A stretch of DNA of 64,000 nt from Rhodospirillales bacterium. Its GTDB lineage: Bacteria; Pseudomonadota; Alphaproteobacteria; Acetobacterales; Acetobacteraceae. The stretch's first letter is position 1. Each line of letters begins with the position of its first letter. The notes under the pieces are model-generated. The model did not search any database. It was not told the DNA's origin and saw only the letters and a list, made by a program, of their open reading frames with translations. This document shows, in pieces, positions 37,050 to 45,197 of this stretch. The translations under genes were made by a program, and so were the position numbers. The stretch lies in NCBI GenBank assembly GCA_025352565.1, contig JANXTF010000149.1, positions 1-64,000 of the forward strand. The letters are read 5' to 3'.

Positions 37050-38234
37050 TTAAGGCGTGTTCTTCGCCCCGTCCATGCTAAAATCCAACGTTTGTAGAGA
37101 CTTGTCATCGACGCCCAGCGGCTGACCCATCACGCGTTCCGGGATTTCCCAGATCACCAGCTTGGGCGGCGACTCGCGGAACGTGGCGCCGCCAAAATAA
37201 ACGCGGGCGGCGCTGGCGAAACCGCCGCCGGCCTGTGCGAAATTGCCGATGGGAGCGCGTATCGCCTCCGCCAGCCGGCCGGCAAAGTTCGCGTTCACCG
37301 AGTAGGAACTGCCGAGCAGCGCGACCTCGATGGCGGGGCCGTCATCTAGCATATTTTTTACCGCGACTGCCGCGACCGGGGCGGTCTGTTCGACATGCTG
37401 CCGATCGGCGGGCGGCCGCAGTTTCACCGGAAGGTTGTCCGGAACGTGCTCGAGACTCATCAGCCGCAGCAGATCTCCGGCCCACGCCGTCTCGGCTGGA
37501 TCGGCCGTCGTGCGGAACGCATGAGTGCGGTCGAGCGGCGTCTTGATCGCGGCGGCGATGGCGCGCGCGGCGGCGGCGGCGCCCGGCTGGTTCCAGTGGG
37601 TGTCGGTACGGTAGTAGAGCGGTCCCGCGTCGCGGTCGGTGGCGGCGCGCGCGCCGGAAAGGGCGTCGAACAGGTTCACGGTCGGCACTTGCGCCACCGC
37701 GAGGCGGCGCAGCAATTCGGGATACCGGGCTTCGGCCTGCGCCGAGCGCGGGCCGTCCATCTCGGCACGCAGCACGCGCGCCTTGTCCGGCACCAGGGCG
37801 ACCAGCAAGCCGATGTTGCGTGAGGCCAGCGCATCCTGCACGTGTTTGAGGCTGGCGATGCGCGCGCGCACGGCCTCATCCGCGTCGGGAAACGGCCGCA
37901 ACTCCTCGGTCAGGAACAGCCAGTCATGCCGGCCGACCCAGACCTGCGGGCCGCCGGAGTCGAACAGGCGCCAGCGCAGCGCGCCGCCCGTTGCCCGCAA
38001 TGCCTCGTCGATGGGCAGATAATGCGCGGTGACGAAATTCACGGCGGCGGCGGTGCGGCCGGCCACCATCGAGCGGAAATCGAGCGTCCCGTCGAGCCGG
38101 CGTCGAGCGGCCGGCGTGAGCATGGCGGCGATGGCAAGGCAGAAGCCGCCCGCCAGCGCCAGCGCCATCGCAGCACCGAGAACCCGGTCGGCGACGGTCT
38201 CCGGCGGCGTACTGGGGGTCGGGGAAGGTGCCAT
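37050..38234 (-). CDS. AlgJ/AlgX/WssI-like O-acetyltransferase (SGNH-like)
   Basis: The 394-residue protein has an N-terminal membrane anchor near residues 19-39 and a periplasmic catalytic domain. It carries the hallmarks of the AlgX/AlgJ family: WVGRHDWLFLTEELRPF near residue 99, the Asp-His motif YYRTDTHWNQPG near residue 204, and the nucleophile block ALLGSSYSVNANFAG near residue 313. These enzymes take acetyl groups passed through AlgI and acetylate the polymer. ATG at 38234 shares one base with the algI stop (TGATG), so the two should be made together. Confidence 0.87.
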   Translation of the reverse strand: MAPSPTPSTPPETVADRVLGAAMALALAGGFCLAIAAMLTPAARRRLDGTLDFRSMVAGRTAAAVNFVTAHYLPIDEALRATGGALRWRLFDSGGPQVWVGRHDWLFLTEELRPFPDADEAVRARIASLKHVQDALASRNIGLLVALVPDKARVLRAEMDGPRSAQAEARYPELLRRLAVAQVPTVNLFDALSGARAATDRDAGPLYYRTDTHWNQPGAAAAARAIAAAIKTPLDRTHAFRTTADPAETAWAGDLLRLMSLEHVPDNLPVKLRPPADRQHVEQTAPVAAVAVKNMLDDGPAIEVALLGSSYSVNANFAGRLAEAIRAPIGNFAQAGGGFASAARVYFGGATFRESPPKLVIWEIPERVMGQPLGVDDKSLQTLDFSMDGAKNTP

Positions 38235-39685
38235 CAGAATTGAAAATACAGGAAGGGGACGGCGTCGCGGCTGTAGAGCAGGACGATGGCCAGTACGAAG
38301 CCTGCCAAGGGAGCGATCACCGGCAGGGCGGCGGTCCAACCCGTTCGCGGGAGCGCCGGGGCGGATGCCCGGCGGCCTTGCAACAGCGGCAGGTAGATGA
38401 AGAAGATCGCGATTGGGATGAACCAAAGCCGGTCCGGTGTCGCCTGCCATGCCAGCGCGTCCGAGAGCCCGATCCCGTGCGAGCCGGCCCCGTGCGAGCC
38501 CGTCCCGTGCAGCCCCAGCATGCCTGCGTACATGCTCAGCGCCGTTCCGATATCCTTGGCCCGGAACAGCACCCAGCCGATCAGCACGCCGAGCATGGTG
38601 AGCGCGTTGCCGAGCGCGAACGGCATCGGCCTGGCCCCCGGCCGGCGGGACCACCAGCGATGCGCCGCCAGCATTCCGCCATGCAGGATGCCCCAGAAGA
38701 TGAAGTTCCAGCTCGATCCATGCCACAGCCCGCCGATCGCCATGATCGTCATGAGATTGACATAGGTGCGCCCCGGCCCCTTCCGGTTACCACCGAGCGG
38801 GAAATACAGGTAGTCGCGCAGGAAGCGCGACAGCGTCATGTGCCAGCGCTGCCAGAAATCCTGGATCGAGCCGGACAGATAGGGGTTGTCGAAGTTCTGC
38901 GGGAAGTGGAAGCCGATGGTCCGCGCGAGCCCGATTGCCATCAGCGAGTAGCCGGCGAAGTCGAAATAGAGCTGCAGCGTGTAGGCGGTGGCGCCAAGCC
39001 AGGCATCGGCGAGGTTGGGCGTGGCCAGGGTGAAAGCGGCATCCACCAACGGGCTGAGCGTGTCGGCCAGCGCGGTCTTCATGGCAAAGCCGATCATGAA
39101 GATGCGGGCGCCGGCGCCGAACTGCGCCAGGGAGTGGTGGCGGTATTTCAGCTCCTGCTCGATTTCCGCGTAGCGCACGATCGGCCCAGCGATGAGCTGG
39201 GCGAAGATGGCCTTGTAGGTGGCGTAGTTCAGGAAATCCCGGTTGACCGGGACCACGCCGCGGGCGACATCGACGAGATAGCTGACCGATTGGAGCACAT
39301 AGAACGAGAGCCCGATCGGCAGCACGATCTCGGCCCAGGCAACGGGCGCGTGCCCGGCTGCCCCGATCAGCTGGTTGAAGGTCGCGACACCGAAATTCGC
39401 GTATTTGAAATAGGCGAGCACGGCGACGTTGCCGACCACGCCGAACAGCATCCAGCGCCAGCCAGCGGATGAGCGCGGGTCTGCCGAGTCCATCGCCCGG
39501 GCGACCAGCCAGGTGAATACGGTCACCGCGATCAGCAGCAGCAGGAAGTCGATCCGCCACCACGCATAGAACGCCCAGGAGAAGAGCAACATGGGCCAGT
39601 TCCGCAGGCGGAACGGCGTGAGAAAATAGACCGCGAAGAACAGCGGCAGGAACAGGAACAGGAATTCGAACGAGGCGAAGATCAC
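38234..39685 (-). CDS. MBOAT family O-acyltransferase (AlgI/WssH-like)
   Basis: A polytopic membrane O-acyltransferase of 483 residues that is thought to move acetyl groups across the inner membrane to AlgJ/AlgF partners. It begins FASFEFLFLFLPLFFAVYF, contains LPIGLSFYVLQSVSYLVDV, AIFAQLIAGPIVRY, QLYFDFAGYSLMAIGLAR, and the catalytic-histidine segment GGLWHGSSWNFIFWGILHG near residue 320. An odd insertion with three HG-x-GS-type units sits near residues 391-404, encoded by a short DNA repeat at 38473-38517. Confidence 0.9.
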   Translation of the reverse strand: MIFASFEFLFLFLPLFFAVYFLTPFRLRNWPMLLFSWAFYAWWRIDFLLLLIAVTVFTWLVARAMDSADPRSSAGWRWMLFGVVGNVAVLAYFKYANFGVATFNQLIGAAGHAPVAWAEIVLPIGLSFYVLQSVSYLVDVARGVVPVNRDFLNYATYKAIFAQLIAGPIVRYAEIEQELKYRHHSLAQFGAGARIFMIGFAMKTALADTLSPLVDAAFTLATPNLADAWLGATAYTLQLYFDFAGYSLMAIGLARTIGFHFPQNFDNPYLSGSIQDFWQRWHMTLSRFLRDYLYFPLGGNRKGPGRTYVNLMTIMAIGGLWHGSSWNFIFWGILHGGMLAAHRWWSRRPGARPMPFALGNALTMLGVLIGWVLFRAKDIGTALSMYAGMLGLHGTGSHGAGSHGIGLSDALAWQATPDRLWFIPIAIFFIYLPLLQGRRASAPALPRTGWTAALPVIAPLAGFVLAIVLLYSRDAVPFLYFQF

Positions 39686-39724
39686 CGCGAGCCGTCTCCG
39701 CCAACCCTCACAAAGAAGACTGTA

Positions 39725-42367
39725 TCAGCCTCCGGTCGTTCCGCCAACCTGCTGCAACCGAAGTTCGCGTGCGCGCCGCAGGGCGGCGAGCGCGCGACCG
39801 GTGTTGCCGCGGGCGCGGGCGACGTCGGCGATCATCAACTGCGTGCGGTAATCGTCGGGTGCCTGCTGCTCGGCCTCGGCGATCAGGGAATTGGCGCGGC
39901 TGTAATCGCCGGCCTGGATCGCCGAGTCCACGGCCGCGTGCCGCACGTCGAGATCGCTTGGATCGCGTTCCAGCACCGCCTCGTTGATCCGCAGCGCCTG
40001 ATCCGGTTTCTTGTCCGAGGAATAGAGCCGGCTGAGCGCCATGTTCAGGTCCGGTGCATCGGGCTTGCTGGCCAGGCGAGGCGCCAGCGCCTCATACGCG
40101 GCAGCCCGCTTGCCCTCCTGGTTCAGCGTGTCGGATTGCTGGATGGCGATGCCGTTGCGCAGGCCCTCGAGCGCCGAGCGCTGCAGCGGATTGAGGCTGG
40201 CGGGCTCGACGTTGTTTGCCAGCGACGCGGCCCCCTGCTTGTCGCCCGCGTCGAGCAGCGGCGAGACATAGGCGAGACGTTGCGCCGAGGTCTGCGGCCG
40301 CGTGTTGAGCAGCCCCAGCCGGATCGCCTCGCGCGCGCCGGCCTCGTCGCCGGCCGCGAGCAGACGCTTGGAGACCGCCGCCGCCCGCTCGCCCGTCGGG
40401 TCTGGGCGCGAAGCCACCTGCAGCAGCCGGGCGCGGGCGGTGTCGCGATCCGCACCCGCCAGGGCGCCGTTGATGTCGGCCTTCAACGCCGCCTGCTGCT
40501 GGAGCGAACGCATCTCGGGGGTGCGGTCCTTCGCGGGCACGTACTCGATCACCTGGGCCGCGCGAGCGAGGTCGCCCTGCTCCTGCGCGTAGATCATCGA
40601 GGCCTGGATCTGGTCCTTGGTGGGACGCGCGCCAGTGATGGCTCCGTCCATCACCTGGCGTGCCTGCTCGTGCTGGTTCTGTGCGTCGAGCGCGCGGGCG
40701 AGTTCGAGGCGGGTCCAGGGAAAGGCCGGATCGGCCGCGACGGCTTCGCGGAACAGGCTGGCGCGGCGGGCCGGGTCGGGTTCGGCCTGCGCCTGCTTGC
40801 GCAGCGCCACGGCGCGATTCTCGGCGATTCCCTGCGCGCCTGGGGCGCCGGCGGAAACGCCCGCCTTTGCGAGCAACTGCCTGGCCTCGTCGCCCCGGTT
40901 CTCGCGCTCCAGCACGCCGGCAAGATTGACGGCGGCGGCCGAGTTGCGCGAGTTCAGGCGCATCGATCGGCGAAGGCTGGCCTCGGCCTCGGCAAGCTTG
41001 CCCTGCTGGGCCTCCAAGGCGCCAAGTTGGAGGTAGTTGCCCCAGTTGCCGTCGCGGCCCATCAGCTTGCGGAGAAGCGCCTCCGCCTCGGCGTTACGAC
41101 CGCTGCGCGACAGGATGTTGACGCGCGCGTACTGCGCGGCGATGGCCCGCCCGGCGCCATTGTCGCCGCCACGGCCGTTATTCCCGGAAGGCTCGTAGTT
41201 GGCGCCCTTCAGCGCGCCCTCCCACGCCGGGTCGATCTGCGAAGCGCGGCCAAGCAGGTCGCGTGCTTCGGGCAGACGGCCCTGGCGTTGCCGCACGAGT
41301 CCCAGTCCGCCAAGCGCGTCCTTATCGTTGGGATCGATGCTCAGCGCGTTCTGGAACGCGACTTCCGCCTCGCCGAGCCGGTTTTTCTCCAACGCGGTGA
41401 AAGCGTCCTGCCGCGCCCTTCCCGGCGGGTTGCGCGCCAGTTCCAGCTTGGTTTTCAGATCGGTGTCGCTGGGATTGCGGCGCAGATAGGCGTCCAGGCT
41501 ATCGACCGAGCTGGGCTCGTTCGGTAGCCAGGTCAGGGCCTCCTTCAGCGCCTTGTTGGCCTGCTCGCCCACAGCGGGCCTGGTGGCCAACAATTCGAGG
41601 CGCTTGATGCCCTCGAGGCGCGTGCTTTCCCGGAAGGTCTGGATCTGGGCGAAGGCGAGCTGGGCGCGAAGGTCCTGAGGGTTCTGGGTCACCAGGCGTG
41701 CGAGTGCATCGCGGGCCTGATCGAACCCGCCCTCGCTGCCGCCGAGGGTCTGGTAGTATTCGATGGCGAGTCCGGGAAGGGGCGTCTCGCCCTTGAACAC
41801 GCGCTGATAGGCGAGCACCGCGTCAGACGCGTGGCCCTCGCTCGCCAGCCGGCGGGCCTCCGCCAACTGTTTCTGGTCGAGTTCGCCCGATTTGAGACTC
41901 TGGTCGACGCTGGCGATGCGCGGATCGGCGGGATGGGCCGCGCGCAGACGGGCGAGGCTGTCCTGCGCCGCTTGGGCCTGGCCCAGTTCCGCCTGGATCG
42001 GCGCCAACATCGCGAGCGCGTCGGCGTTGGACTTGTCGATGAGCAGAACCCGCGAGAGGCTCTCCATGGCGCGGTCGGACTGGTACTGCGACCGCCAGTA
42101 GGATGCCTGCTCGAGCAGGATGCGGATCGCCGCGTCGGATTTGTCGCTGGCACGCTGTGCCGTCGCTGGATCGGCGGGCGTGCGAGCCGAAGGCTGGGAG
42201 GTGTTGCGCGAGGTCGCGCCAAATTCCGCGAGCGGCTTCACGGTGGTCGGGATCTGCGCCCACGCCGAGCCGCCGATGAGCGTTCCGATGGCGACCGACA
42301 CCAGCAACGCGGCCCGCGAACGAGTCGGGCGCGAAACGCAGCCTGCACGGATCGTCGAGTTTCGCAT
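39725..42367 (-). CDS. BcsC-like TPR protein lacking the outer-membrane barrel domain
   Basis: The 880-residue protein has a signal peptide (residues about 17-38, ending SAWAQ) and then TPR units throughout, for example RAMESLSRVLLIDKSNADAL, LGEAEVAFQNALSIDPNDKD and KLAEAEASLRRSMRLNSRN. The repeat arrangement matches the periplasmic TPR part of BcsC/WssE, the cellulose export subunit. BcsC normally continues with a roughly 350-residue 16-strand barrel; here the gene stops after the last TPR helix (RARELRLQQVGG). It leads the acetylation operon, 39 bases before algI. It probably acts as a periplasmic scaffold; a separate porin would be needed. Confidence 0.8.
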   Translation of the reverse strand: MRNSTIRAGCVSRPTRSRAALLVSVAIGTLIGGSAWAQIPTTVKPLAEFGATSRNTSQPSARTPADPATAQRASDKSDAAIRILLEQASYWRSQYQSDRAMESLSRVLLIDKSNADALAMLAPIQAELGQAQAAQDSLARLRAAHPADPRIASVDQSLKSGELDQKQLAEARRLASEGHASDAVLAYQRVFKGETPLPGLAIEYYQTLGGSEGGFDQARDALARLVTQNPQDLRAQLAFAQIQTFRESTRLEGIKRLELLATRPAVGEQANKALKEALTWLPNEPSSVDSLDAYLRRNPSDTDLKTKLELARNPPGRARQDAFTALEKNRLGEAEVAFQNALSIDPNDKDALGGLGLVRQRQGRLPEARDLLGRASQIDPAWEGALKGANYEPSGNNGRGGDNGAGRAIAAQYARVNILSRSGRNAEAEALLRKLMGRDGNWGNYLQLGALEAQQGKLAEAEASLRRSMRLNSRNSAAAVNLAGVLERENRGDEARQLLAKAGVSAGAPGAQGIAENRAVALRKQAQAEPDPARRASLFREAVAADPAFPWTRLELARALDAQNQHEQARQVMDGAITGARPTKDQIQASMIYAQEQGDLARAAQVIEYVPAKDRTPEMRSLQQQAALKADINGALAGADRDTARARLLQVASRPDPTGERAAAVSKRLLAAGDEAGAREAIRLGLLNTRPQTSAQRLAYVSPLLDAGDKQGAASLANNVEPASLNPLQRSALEGLRNGIAIQQSDTLNQEGKRAAAYEALAPRLASKPDAPDLNMALSRLYSSDKKPDQALRINEAVLERDPSDLDVRHAAVDSAIQAGDYSRANSLIAEAEQQAPDDYRTQLMIADVARARGNTGRALAALRRARELRLQQVGGTTGG

Positions 42368-42429
42368 CTAAAACCTTCTCTTCGTATCGTCAAACGCATG
42401 CGATTTATGCAGCAAACGCGCCGCCTTCG

Positions 42430-42786
42430 CTACAGTTTAGGCGTGTCACGCCCTGGACCAGCTCCCGCACAGGATCGAAGCGGCGACGACAGTTCCGTAT
42501 ATGCTAAGTCCGAGCGCCAATGCCATGAATAGCGCGGTGGCCATGAATAGCGCGGTGATCGAGCCAGTGGCCCGAAAGGCCAGCCGCCGCCGGTCGCCAC
42601 GATGACGCCGGGAAATACCAGCGCCATGCCAGCCAGCGCATTGATGCCGAGGCCGTCGCGGAACTCATCGAACCGCGTGAGGCCGCCGGCGGCATCGCGC
42701 AGGATCAGGATGCTGCACCACTCGCCCACCCGGTCGAGGCTGTGGAAGATGGGGTCGCACAAGGACGGGTCGGTATCATTTTGCAA
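42430..42786 (-). pseudogene. Truncated HxlR-family regulator fused to unrelated sequence
   Basis: The first 49 residues of this frame match the start of HxlR winged-helix regulators: a cysteine, then SLDRVGEWCSILILRDAAGG and LTRFDEFRDGLGI. The rest of the helix-turn-helix domain is missing. After about 42640 the sequence becomes hydrophobic (ALAGMALVFPGVIVATGGG), and one frame over, GSITALFMATALFMALALG continues a membrane-like stretch before a stop near 42455. This looks like a deletion joining an HxlR gene start to the end of a membrane protein gene, with a later frameshift. An 18-bp direct repeat (GCCATGAATAGCGCGGTG) lies at 42521-42557. Confidence 0.6.
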
Positions 42787-42792
42787 GTGACA

Positions 42793-43569
42793 TTAGGCGG
42801 CCTTCGTCATCTCCGGCGCACCCAGTTCGATCAGGTGGCCCCAGCGCCCGGCCGAATGCAGGTGCGCGAAAATGGCCGCAAGCCAGCCTTTGTGGCGCCA
42901 TTCGAGGAACGTCGCGTCGCTCAGCTTGTCCAGCCGGTCCGCCAGCAGCAGCTTGAAGCCGCGGATGCGGGTGTTGCCGCCGGCGGTGAAGTTGATGTTG
43001 GCCTCCTCCTCCGCCAGCAGCCCGGCCTCGTCCAGCGCGTGGGCGAACACGCCGGCGGCCGTCAGGTTGTCGCGATAGCTGGAGCAGAAGCCGATCGCCT
43101 CGTTCAGCGTGGCGCTCGGCTTGCCGTCCTCGAACAACTTCATGCCGACGTTGTGGCGCAGGCAGGCCGCGTCCGGCTCCATGCCGACATAGGTGGTGTT
43201 CGCGGCCGCGTCCTCGACGAAGATGAACGGGAAGGCGCGGATATAGGCGGGGATGTAGCTGTTGGGCCGCCATGTGCCGTCCGGCTGGACAAACAAGTTA
43301 TGGCCCTGCCGCAAGCCGAGCAGCGCCACCGGCATCGGATTGGGCCCCGTGGTGAACACGATCGGGAAATGCTGGGCGGCGGCCTCGAACTCGCCCAGGC
43401 CCAGCGGGACGGACTGCGCCTCGGCGCTGAAGGCATAGCCCACGCCGCGGTCGAGCCGGATGTCGCCATGCAGGCCAGGGTTCACGCCCACGACGCGCTT
43501 GTAGAACAGCGGCAGCGGCGGGCGGGGGGCTTCGAGGGCGGCGGTCACGGTCGGTGTGGCGTCGGACAT
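42793..43569 (-). CDS. SapC family protein
   Basis: The 258-residue protein fits the SapC family (named after an S-layer-associated protein; function uncertain). Seen in order: LPLFYKRVVGVNPGLHGDIR near residue 19, FPIVFTTGPNPMPVALLGL near residue 68, YIPAYIRAFPFIFVED near residue 105, and a C-terminal INFTAGGNTRIRGFKLLLAD followed by LDKLSDATFLEWRHKGWLA. No signal peptide. The gene stands alone between the HxlR remnant and the CinA-like gene. Confidence 0.88.
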   Translation of the reverse strand: MSDATPTVTAALEAPRPPLPLFYKRVVGVNPGLHGDIRLDRGVGYAFSAEAQSVPLGLGEFEAAAQHFPIVFTTGPNPMPVALLGLRQGHNLFVQPDGTWRPNSYIPAYIRAFPFIFVEDAAANTTYVGMEPDAACLRHNVGMKLFEDGKPSATLNEAIGFCSSYRDNLTAAGVFAHALDEAGLLAEEEANINFTAGGNTRIRGFKLLLADRLDKLSDATFLEWRHKGWLAAIFAHLHSAGRWGHLIELGAPEMTKAA

Positions 43570-43655
43570 GCGGCTGGGTTCCTTGGAGGCGTGACCGAAT
43601 CTTGCCTGATCGGTGGCAGGCGGTCGAGGGCAAGGCCAGGACGGTCCATCGACGG

Positions 43656-44135
43656 TCAGGCGAGGTGGCGTTCCAGCAGCGACAATGCCGCCTGGGCGAA
43701 GGCGCGCATGTTGGCCGCGCGGACGTCATGGCCGGTTTCCACCGTCTCGGTCGCCTCGTCAGGCCCCGTCACGGCGAGGCACACATGCCCGGCGGCATCG
43801 CCGTAGCGGTTGCCGGCGGGACCGGCCGCGCCGCTCTCGCCGAGACCCCAGGTGGCTTCGAGGCGCATCTGCGCGGCACGGGCCAGCAGGAGCGCGTAGG
43901 GTTCGGTCGCGCCGCGCAGCCCAACCATCGCGTCCTCGCTGATGCCGAGCAGGCCGTAGCGGGCGGCGCGGGTGTAGATGACGCCGCCGCCGAGGAAATA
44001 GGCCGAGGCGCCGGGCACGGCCAAGAGAGCGGCCGAGATCAGGCCACCGGTGGAGGTTTCCGCGACCGCGAGGGTCTCTCCCCGCGCGCGCAGCCGGGAC
44101 GCGATGCGTTCGGCGCTCGGCATCAGGCTTTGCAT
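43656..44135 (-). CDS. pncC: CinA C-terminal-domain protein (nicotinamide-nucleotide amidohydrolase)
   Basis: The 159-residue protein is the stand-alone CinA C-terminal domain, known in PncC to deamidate NMN to nicotinate mononucleotide. The active-site segment LAVAETSTGGLISAALLAVPGAS is near residue 22, and GLGESGAAGPAGNRYGDAAGHVCLAV near residues 97-122. The usual Cys/Ser variation in ESxTGG is seen as ETSTGG. ATG at 44135 has a strong GGGAGGG ribosome site 6 bases upstream, preferred over the longer in-frame start. Confidence 0.9.
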   Translation of the reverse strand: MQSLMPSAERIASRLRARGETLAVAETSTGGLISAALLAVPGASAYFLGGGVIYTRAARYGLLGISEDAMVGLRGATEPYALLLARAAQMRLEATWGLGESGAAGPAGNRYGDAAGHVCLAVTGPDEATETVETGHDVRAANMRAFAQAALSLLERHLA

Positions 44136-44220
44136 GTGGTTCCCTCCCGAGGTTGTCGCTTGCCATGTTGGCACGATTTCGCTCGTGTGTGCGGCCGACG
44201 GGTTTGCAGGAGACATCACG

Positions 44221-45195
44221 ATGTCCGGTTTCGCTTCCACCACCGACATGGCGGAGAAGAAGGTCTCGTTCGACGAACTGGGCGCCGGCCTCTACGCCTA
44301 CACCGCCGAGGGCGACCCCAACAGCGGCATCGTGGTGGGACCGAAGGGCGTTACCGTGGTCGATGCCCAGGCCACGCCCGCCATGGCCGCCGAGGTCCAG
44401 GCCAAGGTCGCCGAGGTCACCACGCTTCCGGTCGATCGTATTCTGCTGACGCATTACCACGCCGTGCGGGTGCTCGGCGCCTCGGGCTATCCGGCGCATT
44501 CGGTGATCTGCTCGGACGTGACACGCGACCTGATCGTCGAGCGTGGCCAGCAGGACATGGATAGCGAGATCGGCCGCTTCCCGCGCCTGTTCCGGGGACG
44601 CGACGGCATTCCGGGTTTGACATGGCCGACCGAGACGTTCCATGGGCGGATGACGCTGTGGTACGGCGAGCGCGAGGCCCAGGCGATCCAGATCGGCCGC
44701 GCGCACACCGCCGGAGACACCATTCTGTGGTTCCCGAAGGAGCGTGTGGTGTTCGCCGGCGACACGGTGGAATTCGGCGCGACGCCCTATTGCGGCGACG
44801 CGCATTTCACCGACTGGCCCGCGACCATCCGCAAGCTGCGGGATCTGGGCGCCGAAAAGATGGTGCCGGGGCGCGGACGCGCGCTGCTGAACGCGAAGGA
44901 GGTGGCCGAGGCGCTGGATGGCACCGAGGCGTTCACCAGCCGGCTGTTCGGGATCGTGAAGGAGGGCGTCGCCAAGGGCGGCGGGCTGCACGCGATCTAT
45001 GAGGAGGCGATGGCGCGGATGCGGCCGGAGTTCGGCCATTGGGTGATCTTCGACCATTGCATGCCGTTCAACGTCAGCCGCGCCTTCGACGAGGCGAGCG
45101 GGCATGACCGCCCGCGCATCTGGACGGCGGCGCGGGACGTGGAGATGTGGCGGGCGCTGGAAGGCCATGCGAAGGACGGCGAAATCCGGGGGTAG
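44221..45195 (+). CDS. Metallo-beta-lactamase-fold protein with altered metal motif
   Basis: The 324-residue protein has the MBL fold but an unusual motif 2: LLTHYHAVRVLGAS near residue 79 where H-x-H-x-D-H is expected, so the Asp and third His are replaced by Val and Arg. Later ligands are present: GRAHTAGDTILWFP near residue 160, FAGDTVEFGATPYCGDAHF, and a histidine in WVIFDHCMPFN. It may bind one metal or use another site. Its stop is two bases before the FAD hydroxylase start, and it leads an operon with that gene, DUF2783 and maiA, so a role in aromatic catabolism is likely. Substrate unknown. Confidence 0.83.
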   Translation: MSGFASTTDMAEKKVSFDELGAGLYAYTAEGDPNSGIVVGPKGVTVVDAQATPAMAAEVQAKVAEVTTLPVDRILLTHYHAVRVLGASGYPAHSVICSDVTRDLIVERGQQDMDSEIGRFPRLFRGRDGIPGLTWPTETFHGRMTLWYGEREAQAIQIGRAHTAGDTILWFPKERVVFAGDTVEFGATPYCGDAHFTDWPATIRKLRDLGAEKMVPGRGRALLNAKEVAEALDGTEAFTSRLFGIVKEGVAKGGGLHAIYEEAMARMRPEFGHWVIFDHCMPFNVSRAFDEASGHDRPRIWTAARDVEMWRALEGHAKDGEIRG

Positions 45196-45197
45196 CG

